Below are positions 15,067 through 22,106 of a stretch of 22,187 bases of DNA, one piece after another (the stretch's first letter is position 1; every line of letters begins with the position of its first letter). The DNA lies in IMG/VR virus record IMGVR_UViG_3300022200_001639, positions 1 to 22,187 of that record. One strand, given 5' to 3'. This DNA is from a virus. The position numbers and the translations under genes are program-made. The notes below the pieces were generated by a model. That model did not search any database, was not told where the DNA came from, and saw only the letters and a list, made by a program, of their open reading frames with translations.

Positions 15067-15908
15067 ATGGTGTCCTTCTTGTGTTTTTGTATTATGTTCC
15101 AAACCGCTGTTTGAGATATTTTTATTTCTTTTGCTGTTTTATTCATACTTTTTGTTTTTTCATAACTTTTAATAACAGCAGCTTCTAATTCTTCCCTAGA
15201 AGAAAAACCTGTTATTGCTAAAATGTGTTTACTGTTAGCAAGAGACAGTTTTTCTTTCCTGGCTTCTGAAAGAGGTTTTCCAAATTGTGGGTGTTTTTCA
15301 CCCCTATTAGCAAGAGACATCTTTTCTTTCGTTGATTCTGAATGAGGTTTTCCAAATTGTGGGTGTTTTTCACCCCTCCTAGCAAGAGATATCTTTTCTC
15401 TAGTTTCTTTAGTGAGGGTTTTACCTCTATTTAAAAGAGACAACTTTTCTCTAGCAGAGTCACTATGATGATCAGGCGGTCTGAACTTAATAGCAGCTAT
15501 ACTTTTGTTGTAGTATAGATACACATCTTCTGTAAGCTTCTCTGCCAAGACGTTTCTTACAGCCTGTTCTTTTATTTCTTCATAGTGAAGATCACCTTTG
15601 GTAGAGTGTTGGCTTAGAATAATAAATCTAAACTTATCTTTACCAAACTTCTTGATGTCTGCATTAAGCTCTCTGCTAGACCCTGTATAGTAGTTCCAGT
15701 CGCTAGGCTTCCATTGCTCAGGTCGCCACTTATCAGTTGATATATGGCTTGATCTGTTCCTAAAGTTGCCTGTAGCTGCCCAGTATTGCTTCTTGCCTAC
15801 ATACAGCCTGCCGTTTATGGTGTTTTCTATAAGATAGATAAAACCAAAAAAACAGTCGGGGTTAGGCTCAAGACCTCCCCAGTGGTGGTGATTACTCAAT
15901 TTGCTCAT
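15063..15908 (-). CDS. GIY-YIG homing endonuclease with NUMOD3 repeats
   Basis: A 281-residue free-standing homing endonuclease candidate. The GIY-YIG core is residues 22-38 (GFIYLIENT ... LYVGKK), followed by WNYYTGSSRELNADIKKFG (71-89), a pattern of the phage Seg-like subfamily; Glu110/111 is a possible metal ligand. Residues ~150-225 contain NUMOD3 DNA-binding repeats, including RGEKHPQFGKP twice exactly 24 residues apart. The C-terminal ~40 residues look helix-turn-helix-like (MNKTAKEIKISQTAVWNI). It cuts related phage DNA and spreads itself by repair. It sits between replication genes, overlaps the exonuclease gene by 17 bases, and looks more AT-rich than its neighbours, consistent with late insertion. 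The ATG at 15908 is chosen; one at 15935 would overlap more. Confidence 0.85.
   Translation of the reverse strand: MSKLSNHHHWGGLEPNPDCFFGFIYLIENTINGRLYVGKKQYWAATGNFRNRSSHISTDKWRPEQWKPSDWNYYTGSSRELNADIKKFGKDKFRFIILSQHSTKGDLHYEEIKEQAVRNVLAEKLTEDVYLYYNKSIAAIKFRPPDHHSDSAREKLSLLNRGKTLTKETREKISLARRGEKHPQFGKPHSESTKEKMSLANRGEKHPQFGKPLSEARKEKLSLANSKHILAITGFSSREELEAAVIKSYEKTKSMNKTAKEIKISQTAVWNIIQKHKKDTI
15234..15415 (-). repeat. 72-base tandem repeat inside the homing endonuclease gene
   Basis: Two 72-base units start at 15272 and 15344. Their first ~56 bases differ at only three positions. A partial, more diverged copy precedes them (15234-15271). Each unit encodes one 24-residue NUMOD3 repeat (RGEKHPQFGKP core), so copy-number change keeps the frame. 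Confidence 0.8.
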
Positions 15909-16761
15909 TAGGAATCTCAGGCACATTAGGCTCATTAACTACTTTAACCAGAAACCTGGGGCCATTTGAGTACACAAATCCTCTAACTTCCGGCCAGCAG
16001 ACTTTCTTAAAGTGACAATAAGAGCACCCAGTGTCCAGTTTCAGGTTGCCTGACTTACCATCAGGAACAGGATCATGGCAGTGCTTGGGTGGTTCTGGTT
16101 GCTTGACAACTTGGTTAATGTGCTTAACACGATCTTCAATCGAGTAAGAGATATCCTTGTGGATTGGAGCTTGTGTGTCTTGCTCATCATAAAGCAGATA
16201 GGTCAGGTGCCCATTCTGCTTGTCCATAGCCAGCCAGCCATACTTGGTTTCACCCTCTGAGTGTGCATATGCTTTGATCTGAGCCACATAACCAAAGTCA
16301 TCATCCCAAGCTAGGGTGCCTTCTTTGAACTTCTTAAACCCGTAGGTGCTGGTGGATTTAACGTCAGTCACCACCCCATCAATCTTGCAGTCCATGCTGC
16401 CATTGATGTCCCCTACAGTGCATGGGTGCTGCTCATGGGTGACTTGATGCCCTGACATCTTGGTCAGAAACAGCAGCATCTCCTCGATCAGGTGTCCATA
16501 CATAAATTTAATAAGATTCTCAGGACGATACTTCTGTTTAGCCTTAGAGTGATAGTGGTTCCACAGGTAGCGATCATCACGCCCAATGTTAGAAAGCCTG
16601 AGCTTACGTGCATCAAAGCTTTTATTTAGGAACTCCTTACGCATCAGATCCTTGACTGCTTCTCCAAAAGCATCAATCTCTTTTTCTACATCAACCCCAG
16701 GCGGTGCCCTTTTTGTCAGGACCAGGGTGTAAATATCTTGTACCAGTTTAAAGATTTTCAT
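15892..16761 (-). CDS. RecB/Cas4-like PD-(D/E)XK exonuclease with cysteine cluster
   Basis: A 289-residue nuclease. Visible motifs in order are G89-HLIE93 (helix with acidic ligand), D128 in KIDGVV, D133-V-K135 in TDVKSTS (the D-x-K core) and Q161-x3-Y165, the RecB-family Q-x3-Y motif. Cysteines at 228, 246, 249 and 255 (GCSYCHFKKVCWP) lie after the core, as in Cas4/AddB-type enzymes that hold an iron-sulfur cluster, though a zinc site is possible. It probably acts as the phage exonuclease for host DNA breakdown, recombination or primer removal, replacing T7 gp6, which belongs to a different fold. The start is 3 bases after the upstream stop; the homing endonuclease gene overlaps its end. Confidence 0.85.
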   Translation of the reverse strand: MKIFKLVQDIYTLVLTKRAPPGVDVEKEIDAFGEAVKDLMRKEFLNKSFDARKLRLSNIGRDDRYLWNHYHSKAKQKYRPENLIKFMYGHLIEEMLLFLTKMSGHQVTHEQHPCTVGDINGSMDCKIDGVVTDVKSTSTYGFKKFKEGTLAWDDDFGYVAQIKAYAHSEGETKYGWLAMDKQNGHLTYLLYDEQDTQAPIHKDISYSIEDRVKHINQVVKQPEPPKHCHDPVPDGKSGNLKLDTGCSYCHFKKVCWPEVRGFVYSNGPRFLVKVVNEPNVPEIPNEQIE

Positions 16762-16764
16762 ATA

Positions 16765-17046
16765 TTACTTGCGGTGCCTTACAAAACGAAGCTTGCGACT
16801 CTTAGGGTTGAAGCATAGGATCTGTACACCCAAGGCTTCCTGCTTAAAGGTTCTTTTGAATCCCCATGAAAGCTCAGACGCCTTTGACTTGATGTCGAGA
16901 AGATGTACTTTACCATTCTTGATAGCCACAATGTCTACAGGACCAGTGCATCCTGCATTCTTGTAGACTTCAAAGCCGTTATCCCAAAGCCATGTGATGG
17001 CATAGTGCTCTGCAAAGTCACCTTCTCTGCTGCTTGAGTTATTCAT
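16765..17046 (-). CDS. Small PD-(D/E)XK endonuclease (Holliday-resolvase-like)
   Basis: A 93-residue protein with a minimal nuclease fold: Glu13 in GDFAEHYA, Asp38 in GPVDIVAIKNGKV, and D51-I-K53 in LLDIKSKA, the classic E ... D ... D-x-K arrangement, followed by Gln75 in the next strand. Such enzymes include archaeal-type Holliday junction resolvases and phage endonucleases. Placed directly after the polymerase gene, it could do the job of T7 gp3, resolving branched DNA before packaging. The ATG at 17046 begins one base after the polymerase stop; a GTG at 17088 would overlap the polymerase gene and is rejected. The precise DNA substrate is not predictable. Confidence 0.75.
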   Translation of the reverse strand: MNNSSSREGDFAEHYAITWLWDNGFEVYKNAGCTGPVDIVAIKNGKVHLLDIKSKASELSWGFKRTFKQEALGVQILCFNPKSRKLRFVRHRK

Positions 17047-17047
17047 G

Positions 17048-18742
17048 TTAGTGTGTCTCGCTCCAATTGTTTCCAATGTGATATTCACCGTCTAAAGGAC
17101 AATTAAGATTAAAATGCAAGCCTGCTGCTTTGATGCATTCAACTGCTAACCAACCAAACTTTTTAGCATGGTCTGCCCTGACTTCAGTTTGTATTTCATC
17201 ATGGATATTCCCAACAAACTTAAAATCTAGTTCTTGGAGTTTAGCATACTGATCAAGAATGCATAGTGCCTTTTTCATCACTATGGCACCTGCTGATTGC
17301 AGTAAGGTGTTCAAAGCGGCATGTTCTGATCTTATGTGGAGTTTTCTTCTGTCTAACCCAAACAAGTATCCCCTTTGGGATGCTCTTGACACTTGTTCTC
17401 TAAGCTCTTTAAGTGCCGGTACGTTGCCTAAGAAAGCTTCTTTTAGCTTCTTTCCTTCCTTTGCCCCTTTGCCCACGATAGACCCAATCTTTTCATCGCC
17501 AGCGCCATACAGGAAAGCATAGATAAATGTCTTAGCTTGAGGTCTGGTTTCTAACCCTGCTGCTTTCTGGTTACGTGTATGGATATCACCAGTCAGAAGC
17601 TCTGAGGTGTATCCAGGATCATTCATGTAATGTGCAAGCATTCTAAGTTCTAGCCCAGAAGCATCCACACCTACCAATGTGTATTTAGGCTTTGCTATCC
17701 AACACTGGCGACACTCTTTACCCCACGGCTTACCGTTAGCAGTCACTTGGGCCATGTTGGGGTTACTGTGTGTCATCCTGCCCGTAACAGCACCGTTGGT
17801 CTTTACATCACCATGCACACGCCCATCAGGTTTCACCAGCTCTAACCATGATTCCACCATAGCTATACGCTTCTGGATCATCAGGTACTCTGCGATCATC
17901 TGTGCTTCAGGGATCTGAACCCCTTCAAGCACAGTCTCGTCCACCTTGGCCTGTCCTGTCTCTGTAAACTCAGTAGGCTTCCATCCAAAGTGTTGTAGGT
18001 AACGCCCGATCTGCTGTCTTGACCCCAGGTTAAACTCAGGCCAGTCAACACGGGTGAAGGCACCTGAGACATCCTTGAATTGATCCCCCATAAACTTAAG
18101 ACCCACAACAGACAAAGACCCGTCTGCTTTGAATTTAGGTTCTATCTCTTTTACTGAGACTGCTAGGGGTCTGAATCGCTGGTGCACTGATTGCTCTACC
18201 TGCATCAGGCGTTCCTTAAGTTGCCCTAAGAACTGAAAGCATTGCCTCTGGTCTAGGAGCCATCCATTTTTGATCTGATCAGAAATAACCCATGCTACCT
18301 GGTGTTCAAGCTCGATTGCTTCTTTTGAAGGCTCTTGCTTCATCAGGTACTCATAGGTGGCTTTAGTGACCTGTACGTCTCTTAGGCAATAGTCAATCAT
18401 CTCCTGAGTGAGTTGAGACCAGTCAGAATGATCACCTTTCGGGAATCCTAGATATTCCCCATAAGCTCTTAGTGAGTGCCCATCTTGCCTTGAGGGGTCT
18501 ATAAGCCTCCCAAGGACCAAAGTGTCGATCACTCTGTCCCTTGGGATCTCAATACCCCACAGGTCTTTTAAAACAGGGCAGTCAAAAAAGATCCCATTGT
18601 GGAACACCCATGTGTCTGACTGGTGCTCTTGAAAGAACTCTAAGAAGGATTCTTTTGTCAGAAACGCTTGACCATTGACACACACAACCCAGATGTGCTT
18701 TGGGTTAAGTGAATCTGCTTCAATGTCTGTAAAAAGAATCAT
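17048..18742 (-). CDS. T7 gp5-like family A DNA polymerase with 3'-5' exonuclease
   Basis: A 564-residue replicative polymerase. Exonuclease motifs are D6-I-E8, N49...D54 (NGIFFDCPVL) and Y118...D122, so proofreading should be active. Polymerase motif A is VGVDASGLELRMLAHYM (Asp360), motif B is K404-TFIYAFLYG (Tyr408 at the position of T7 Tyr526 and Taq Phe667), and motif C is H514-D-E516. Much of the palm, such as GAGDEKIG and HAALNTLLQSAGA, is very close to T7 gp5. It is shorter than T7 gp5 (704 residues), partly because the thumb insertion, where T7 binds thioredoxin, is smaller (about residues 190-238). ATG follows the helicase stop by one base; AGGTGA lies 12 bases upstream. Confidence 0.95.
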   Translation of the reverse strand: MILFTDIEADSLNPKHIWVVCVNGQAFLTKESFLEFFQEHQSDTWVFHNGIFFDCPVLKDLWGIEIPRDRVIDTLVLGRLIDPSRQDGHSLRAYGEYLGFPKGDHSDWSQLTQEMIDYCLRDVQVTKATYEYLMKQEPSKEAIELEHQVAWVISDQIKNGWLLDQRQCFQFLGQLKERLMQVEQSVHQRFRPLAVSVKEIEPKFKADGSLSVVGLKFMGDQFKDVSGAFTRVDWPEFNLGSRQQIGRYLQHFGWKPTEFTETGQAKVDETVLEGVQIPEAQMIAEYLMIQKRIAMVESWLELVKPDGRVHGDVKTNGAVTGRMTHSNPNMAQVTANGKPWGKECRQCWIAKPKYTLVGVDASGLELRMLAHYMNDPGYTSELLTGDIHTRNQKAAGLETRPQAKTFIYAFLYGAGDEKIGSIVGKGAKEGKKLKEAFLGNVPALKELREQVSRASQRGYLFGLDRRKLHIRSEHAALNTLLQSAGAIVMKKALCILDQYAKLQELDFKFVGNIHDEIQTEVRADHAKKFGWLAVECIKAAGLHFNLNCPLDGEYHIGNNWSETH

Positions 18743-18743
18743 T

Positions 18744-20354
18744 TTAAAACGGAATCACCTCTTGGTCTTCTTCTTGGGGCTCAACTTCGACAAGTCTACC
18801 TGTATCCCGCTCATAATACAGCTCACATGCTTTACCAGTCAGTCCTGCAAAGCGATTTTTTAGCACCCTCAATTTGGTGGTGTTTGCTTCTCTGAAGTCT
18901 TCTGCCTGCTGGTTGCGCTCTAGTCCTATCACACAATCAGACAGTTGTGCAATAGCAGCAGATCCCCTTAGCTCACTTAGAGACACCTGAGCACCTTCCT
19001 CGTGCCCCTTGCTACCCTGGGGCCTACGAAGGTGTGATACTAGGAACATGCCAATGTTTAGTTCTTGTACCAGTGTTCTAAGCTTGGTCATGATTGCATC
19101 AATGGCTTTTCTCTCATCACCAATACCTTCCTGAGAAGACACCATGATGCTGATGTGGTCTAGGATGACCCACTTGCAGTCATATGCTTTACACATGTAC
19201 CGAATGCGGCTATAGACACTTTCATCATCAGCAGACCCAAAGTGCTTCCAAAAGTAGAACCGTGACTGGTCAATTTGTTTGAGCCAATAAATTCTGTCTT
19301 CCTTGGTGATCCCTGAGTTGGGCAAATGTAGTGGTTTGTTTGCCAGCAAAGAGGCAATACCAAGCCCTGACCGCTTTGGAACTTCTTCCATGGCGATCAC
19401 TGCGATGTTGTCAGTGGTTTTTTGATAGAGGTAGAACTCTAATTCTCTGAGCAGTTGGGACTTACCCATACCTGCACCAGATGTGATCGTTACGAGCTCT
19501 GCTGGTCTGAAGCCGTAGGTCAGATCGTTAAGACCTTCCCATGGGTAAGGAACAGAATTATCTTCTTGTTCTTCCTCTACTTCTTTGATGATGTCTTCAA
19601 AGGTGACAATGCCGTCTGGCTTATGGAGCCTAGAGTCCCACCAGGCGGTCATAAAGTCTGTAATGCAGCCTTCCCGCAGATAGTCACAGGCGTCTTTGAA
19701 CTCTGCGGCCATCCGCATGATTCTGAGCTTGTGAGGGGAAAAAAGATCCTTTACTGAGTCAATGGCTGCCTTGCCAGCAGCATCATTATCAAAACACAAC
19801 ACAACATTATCATACCCTTCAAGCCACTCTAGCTGCTCTTGAATGTCTTTACGGGCACCGGACGATCCTGTCCGAATAGACACGACATCCCATTTGTTGC
19901 CAAACATCTCTGACACGGCCAAGGCATCAAGTTCACCTTCTGTGATTGTGATGTACTTGCCTGACCCTCTACAGATGTTTTGACCAAATAAACCTACTCC
20001 TTGTGTTATACCTGAACAGGTAAACTTTTTATTAGCTACATATCTCGTCTTGACCAGTAAGAGGTCACCGCTGAGAGCGTGAAAATAAGGATAATGGTGC
20101 TTGTTAATATTTCCACTAGCGTCATATTCTATGGTTACTCCGTATTTTTTACAGGTAGCTTCCGTTATTCTTCGGTCCTTGATTGAACCGACCACACCGG
20201 ACATTTCCATAGTTATATTATCCATACTTTGGGTGAATTTATCGTAATAATTACAACCAGGTGTAAAACAAAAAGACCCCCCATCATCATAAATAGCAAG
20301 ATTATCTTTAGAACCACATTTGGGACAATTTGTGTGCTTTAAGAATTTTGCCAT
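18744..20354 (-). CDS. T7 gp4-like bifunctional primase-helicase
   Basis: A 536-residue protein that makes primers and unwinds DNA at the fork. Domains in order: an N-terminal zinc ribbon (Cys10, 13, 29, 34), a TOPRIM primase core with Glu139 (TITEGELDA) and D189-N-D191 (CFDNDAAGKAA), a linker, and a RecA-like DnaB-type helicase with Walker A GAGMGKS (293-299), Walker B ILDH (Asp399) and His441. The length is close to T7 gp4 (566). The end is acidic and finishes in Phe (EEDQEVIPF), as in T7 gp4, where that residue docks onto the polymerase. The ATG at 20354 overlaps the upstream small gene by 16 bases and the stop is one base before the polymerase ATG. Confidence 0.95.
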   Translation of the reverse strand: MAKFLKHTNCPKCGSKDNLAIYDDGGSFCFTPGCNYYDKFTQSMDNITMEMSGVVGSIKDRRITEATCKKYGVTIEYDASGNINKHHYPYFHALSGDLLLVKTRYVANKKFTCSGITQGVGLFGQNICRGSGKYITITEGELDALAVSEMFGNKWDVVSIRTGSSGARKDIQEQLEWLEGYDNVVLCFDNDAAGKAAIDSVKDLFSPHKLRIMRMAAEFKDACDYLREGCITDFMTAWWDSRLHKPDGIVTFEDIIKEVEEEQEDNSVPYPWEGLNDLTYGFRPAELVTITSGAGMGKSQLLRELEFYLYQKTTDNIAVIAMEEVPKRSGLGIASLLANKPLHLPNSGITKEDRIYWLKQIDQSRFYFWKHFGSADDESVYSRIRYMCKAYDCKWVILDHISIMVSSQEGIGDERKAIDAIMTKLRTLVQELNIGMFLVSHLRRPQGSKGHEEGAQVSLSELRGSAAIAQLSDCVIGLERNQQAEDFREANTTKLRVLKNRFAGLTGKACELYYERDTGRLVEVEPQEEDQEVIPF

Positions 20355-20530
20355 CTGTCAATATTTACCACTTTATTAACATCATTAAGTAGCCTATCGA
20401 GCTCTAAGAACTTTGCTGGGTTTTTAAGGTCATACCGAATATGCCAGTATATAGCATCAATCTTGCTGTAAGACCAATAAAGATTATTGTGCTTATCCAG
20501 AACACAATAGTATTTCTTGTTATTATTCAT
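20339..20530 (-). CDS. 63-residue protein of unknown function
   Basis: A small Asn/Lys/Tyr-rich protein (MNNNKKYYCVLDKHNNLYWS ...), probably a short beta-strand pair followed by helices (DAIYWHIRYDL and FLELDRLLNDV). No family is recognised. It starts four bases after the stop of a 25-codon micro-gene and overlaps the start of the primase-helicase by 16 bases, so its translation is likely coupled to that gene. The region is AT-rich and lacks a clear Shine-Dalgarno sequence. Confidence 0.5.
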   Translation of the reverse strand: MNNNKKYYCVLDKHNNLYWSYSKIDAIYWHIRYDLKNPAKFLELDRLLNDVNKVVNIDRWQNS

Positions 20531-20534
20531 TTTA

Positions 20535-20612
20535 TTATTTATAAAGTTGTTCTAACTTTTCCCAAAGCTTTTTAAATTTAAATTCGTAATCAACGTATGA
20601 GTAGTATTTCAT
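20535..20612 (-). CDS. 25-residue micro-protein candidate
   Basis: ATG at 20612 shares an ATGA overlap with the stop of the 122-residue gene upstream, and its TAA ends four bases before the next ATG, so it fills an otherwise empty gap exactly. The peptide starts MKYYSYVDYEFKFKKLWEKL and is Tyr/Lys/Phe rich, probably an amphipathic helix. No family is recognised. Coupling geometry identical to that of the neighbouring real genes is the main support; the sequence could still be non-coding. Confidence 0.45.
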   Translation of the reverse strand: MKYYSYVDYEFKFKKLWEKLEQLYK

Positions 20613-20977
20613 TTAAACCACTCATCTACATAGGAAGGTCTAAGATCGAACTTCTTGCAAAAAGACTCCAGCAGTCTGTAGTCATGATCATCATCACATA
20701 TAGCATTATGAATGGCAAGATAACCTGCTAGTTGCGCAGGAGCATACGCTTCTGGACCCCAGCCAAACACGCTATAAAGAACATGGCGATAAGATCCTTT
20801 ATCTACTAGCTCACCTTGATTAATACGTCGAGACACTGCACAAAAAGCAGCCAGCTGCTGCTCTTTTGTTAGCGAGTTCCAATATTCTTCATGTTGCTGT
20901 TCAATTTCATTCATGGCGTTATTGAACAATTCGGAGAATTCGTCCCATGCTTTTAAAGTTTGTTCATCGTTGGTCAT
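20609..20977 (-). CDS. Conserved phage protein of unknown function (122 residues)
   Basis: The chosen ATG at 20977 has a strong GGAGGAGG ribosome site seven bases upstream and an ATGA overlap with the previous stop; a longer frame to 21034 lacks such support. The protein is acidic and helical, with WDEFSELFNNAMNEIEQQHE near the start, then SLTKEQQLAAFCAVSRRI, and an aromatic stretch VLYSVFGWGPEAYAPAQLAG. This layout matches a small uncharacterised protein found in many phages of diverse hosts. No catalytic motif or known function. It sits among accessory early genes upstream of the replisome genes. Confidence 0.7.
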   Translation of the reverse strand: MTNDEQTLKAWDEFSELFNNAMNEIEQQHEEYWNSLTKEQQLAAFCAVSRRINQGELVDKGSYRHVLYSVFGWGPEAYAPAQLAGYLAIHNAICDDDHDYRLLESFCKKFDLRPSYVDEWFK

Positions 20978-21621
20978 ACACAACCCTCCTCCCTCACTTT
21001 GCTTAGTCTTTCCAGCGCATCCAGGATTACGCAAGTTTCCTCGTGTTTTGGGTGTTCAGTTCCCCAATGCTCCCTCGCTTCAGGCATCGTAAAGTATCTG
21101 CATCCTGCAATGACTCTATGCTCCCTGTCGGCGCAGGACACATAGCAAAAGGAAAAGCCATCGCTTCTCATGACTCCGTAGACCCGCGCGTTTCCAAAGA
21201 CCCACGCGTTTCCGCAGACCCGCGCGTTTTCGCAGACCTGCGCGTTTTCGTAGACTTGCGCCTCTCCGCAGACCCGCGCGTTTTCGTAGATCCACGCGTT
21301 TCCAAAGACCCGCGCGTTTTCGTAGACCTGCGCGTTTCCGCAGACCCACGCGTTTTCGTAGACCCGCGCGTTTTCGTAGACTTGCGCCTCTCCGTAGACC
21401 CGCGCGTTTTCGTAGACTTGCGCCTCTCCGTAGACCCGCGCGTCTCCAGAGACCCGCGCGTCTCCAGAAACCTCCGCATTTCCAGAGACCCAGCAATTGC
21501 CCTCATGGCTGAGATTCGTTTCTGATTCAACGAACCCGCCAACATCTCCAGCCTTTACGAAGCCAAAGTTGCGTCGAGCAACGACTCGACCGTCTGCATT
21601 AATCTCGTATTTTTTGGTCAT
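20974..21621 (-). CDS. Hexapeptide-repeat beta-helix protein (YdcK-like)
   Basis: A 215-residue protein in three parts. Residues 1-42 (INADGRVVARRNF, VKAGDVGGFVESE) resemble the N-terminus of E. coli YdcK and related phage proteins. Residues 43-150 are exactly 18 hexapeptides of the type A-(R/Q/W)-V-(Y/C/S/F)-(G/E)-(N/D/E), which should form a left-handed parallel beta-helix or similar solenoid. Residues ~151-215 form a capping domain (VIAGCRYFTMPEAREHWG) also known from phage proteins. The function is unknown; such solenoids serve as acyltransferase scaffolds or as binding surfaces, but no catalytic His was identified. The ATG at 21621 with GGAGG five bases upstream is preferred over a TTG at 21633. 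The end overlaps the next gene as ATGA. Confidence 0.8.
   Translation of the reverse strand: MTKKYEINADGRVVARRNFGFVKAGDVGGFVESETNLSHEGNCWVSGNAEVSGDARVSGDARVYGEAQVYENARVYGEAQVYENARVYENAWVCGNAQVYENARVFGNAWIYENARVCGEAQVYENAQVCENARVCGNAWVFGNARVYGVMRSDGFSFCYVSCADREHRVIAGCRYFTMPEAREHWGTEHPKHEETCVILDALERLSKVREEGCV
21172..21495 (-). repeat. 18-base minisatellite, 18 units
   Basis: 324 bases made of 18 tandem 18-base units without spacers, each encoding one hexapeptide of the beta-helix protein. Read on the plus strand, a typical unit is GACCCGCGCGTTTTCGTA; units differ at a few positions and several carry ACGCGT. Because the unit is a multiple of three, units can be gained or lost by slippage without breaking the frame. 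Confidence 0.9.
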
Positions 21622-21646
21622 ACATGCCTCCAAGTTATTGTTGTGG

Positions 21647-21916
21647 TCATGCCTCTAACCATCGTATTTCTGGATTGGTTTTATAATATTCCGTGAGTAT
21701 CTGATCTAAGTTCCACTGCGTTTCTGTGCGGAAATAATTTAGCCATTCACTGAGTCTATTCCAGTCTTCTGAATGCATAGTCCAAAGTCCAATTTCATCC
21801 GGGTATGGTTCATCGCCACCATAGACATCTATACGACCTGCTGCCCAATGATTACCATTCTTTTGAATCCAATCAGAATTTATTGGACCCATCCAGTTTG
21901 TGCTGTATCTAAACAT
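21647..21916 (-). CDS. Conserved phage protein of unknown function (MFRYSTNWMGP family)
   Basis: An 89-residue protein beginning MFRYSTNWMGPINSDWI and ending NPEIRWLEA, with GRIDVYGG and SEDWNRLSEWL in between. This arrangement is familiar from a widespread uncharacterised phage protein family; the present copy is shorter in the region between the N-terminal motif and AAGRID than the copies I remember. It is aromatic-rich (many Trp), cytosolic, and has no catalytic motif. The ATG at 21916 overlaps the helix-turn-helix gene by 8 bases, with TGGATGGAAG just upstream; an in-frame ATG at 21934 is less likely. Its stop overlaps a ten-codon mini-frame upstream of the beta-helix gene. Confidence 0.7.
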   Translation of the reverse strand: MFRYSTNWMGPINSDWIQKNGNHWAAGRIDVYGGDEPYPDEIGLWTMHSEDWNRLSEWLNYFRTETQWNLDQILTEYYKTNPEIRWLEA

Positions 21917-22106
21917 GCTTCCATCCAGTACCATTCAAAATTACTTCTATCGCTCTTTTTGACACATAAAACTTCCTAGCAATAACCCTTTGAGACAAAC
22001 CTTCCTTGGATAGTGCCCTGATCAGGTGCACATCATCCTCGGTAAGCTTTGCCCTTGGATGCTTTACTCCACGCCTGGTGGCGTATAGGTCGAGACTAGT
22101 GGTCAT
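21909..22106 (-). CDS. Small helix-turn-helix DNA-binding protein
   Basis: A 65-residue protein. KLTEDDVHLIRALSKEG (20-36) followed by LSQRVIARKFYVSKRAIEVI (37-56) forms a typical resolvase/Hin-like helix-turn-helix, ending in NGTGWKHV. The same module is often found as the C-terminal domain of phage HNH endonucleases and as a stand-alone protein. This copy has no nuclease part, so it may be a small regulator or a remnant of a mobile endonuclease. GAGGGG lies seven bases before the ATG. The start overlaps the end of the truncated upstream gene by 11 bases. Targets are unknown. Confidence 0.7.
   Translation of the reverse strand: MTTSLDLYATRRGVKHPRAKLTEDDVHLIRALSKEGLSQRVIARKFYVSKRAIEVILNGTGWKHV

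Noticed and set aside
20100-20225. Internal start making a helicase-only short form, as with T7 gp4B
   Set aside because: In-frame Met44, Met49 and Met51 exist after the zinc ribbon, but no ribosome-binding sequence precedes them.
21172-21495. Possible CRISPR array
   Set aside because: Units of 18 bases are directly contiguous with no unique spacers, and they encode a regular protein repeat.
21043-21525. 160-codon plus-strand open frame over the repeat array, and two further long minus-strand frames there
   Set aside because: The 18-base repeat is a multiple of three and lacks stop triplets in several frames, so all frames stay open. Only the hexapeptide frame has a ribosome site, intact flanking domains and family similarity.
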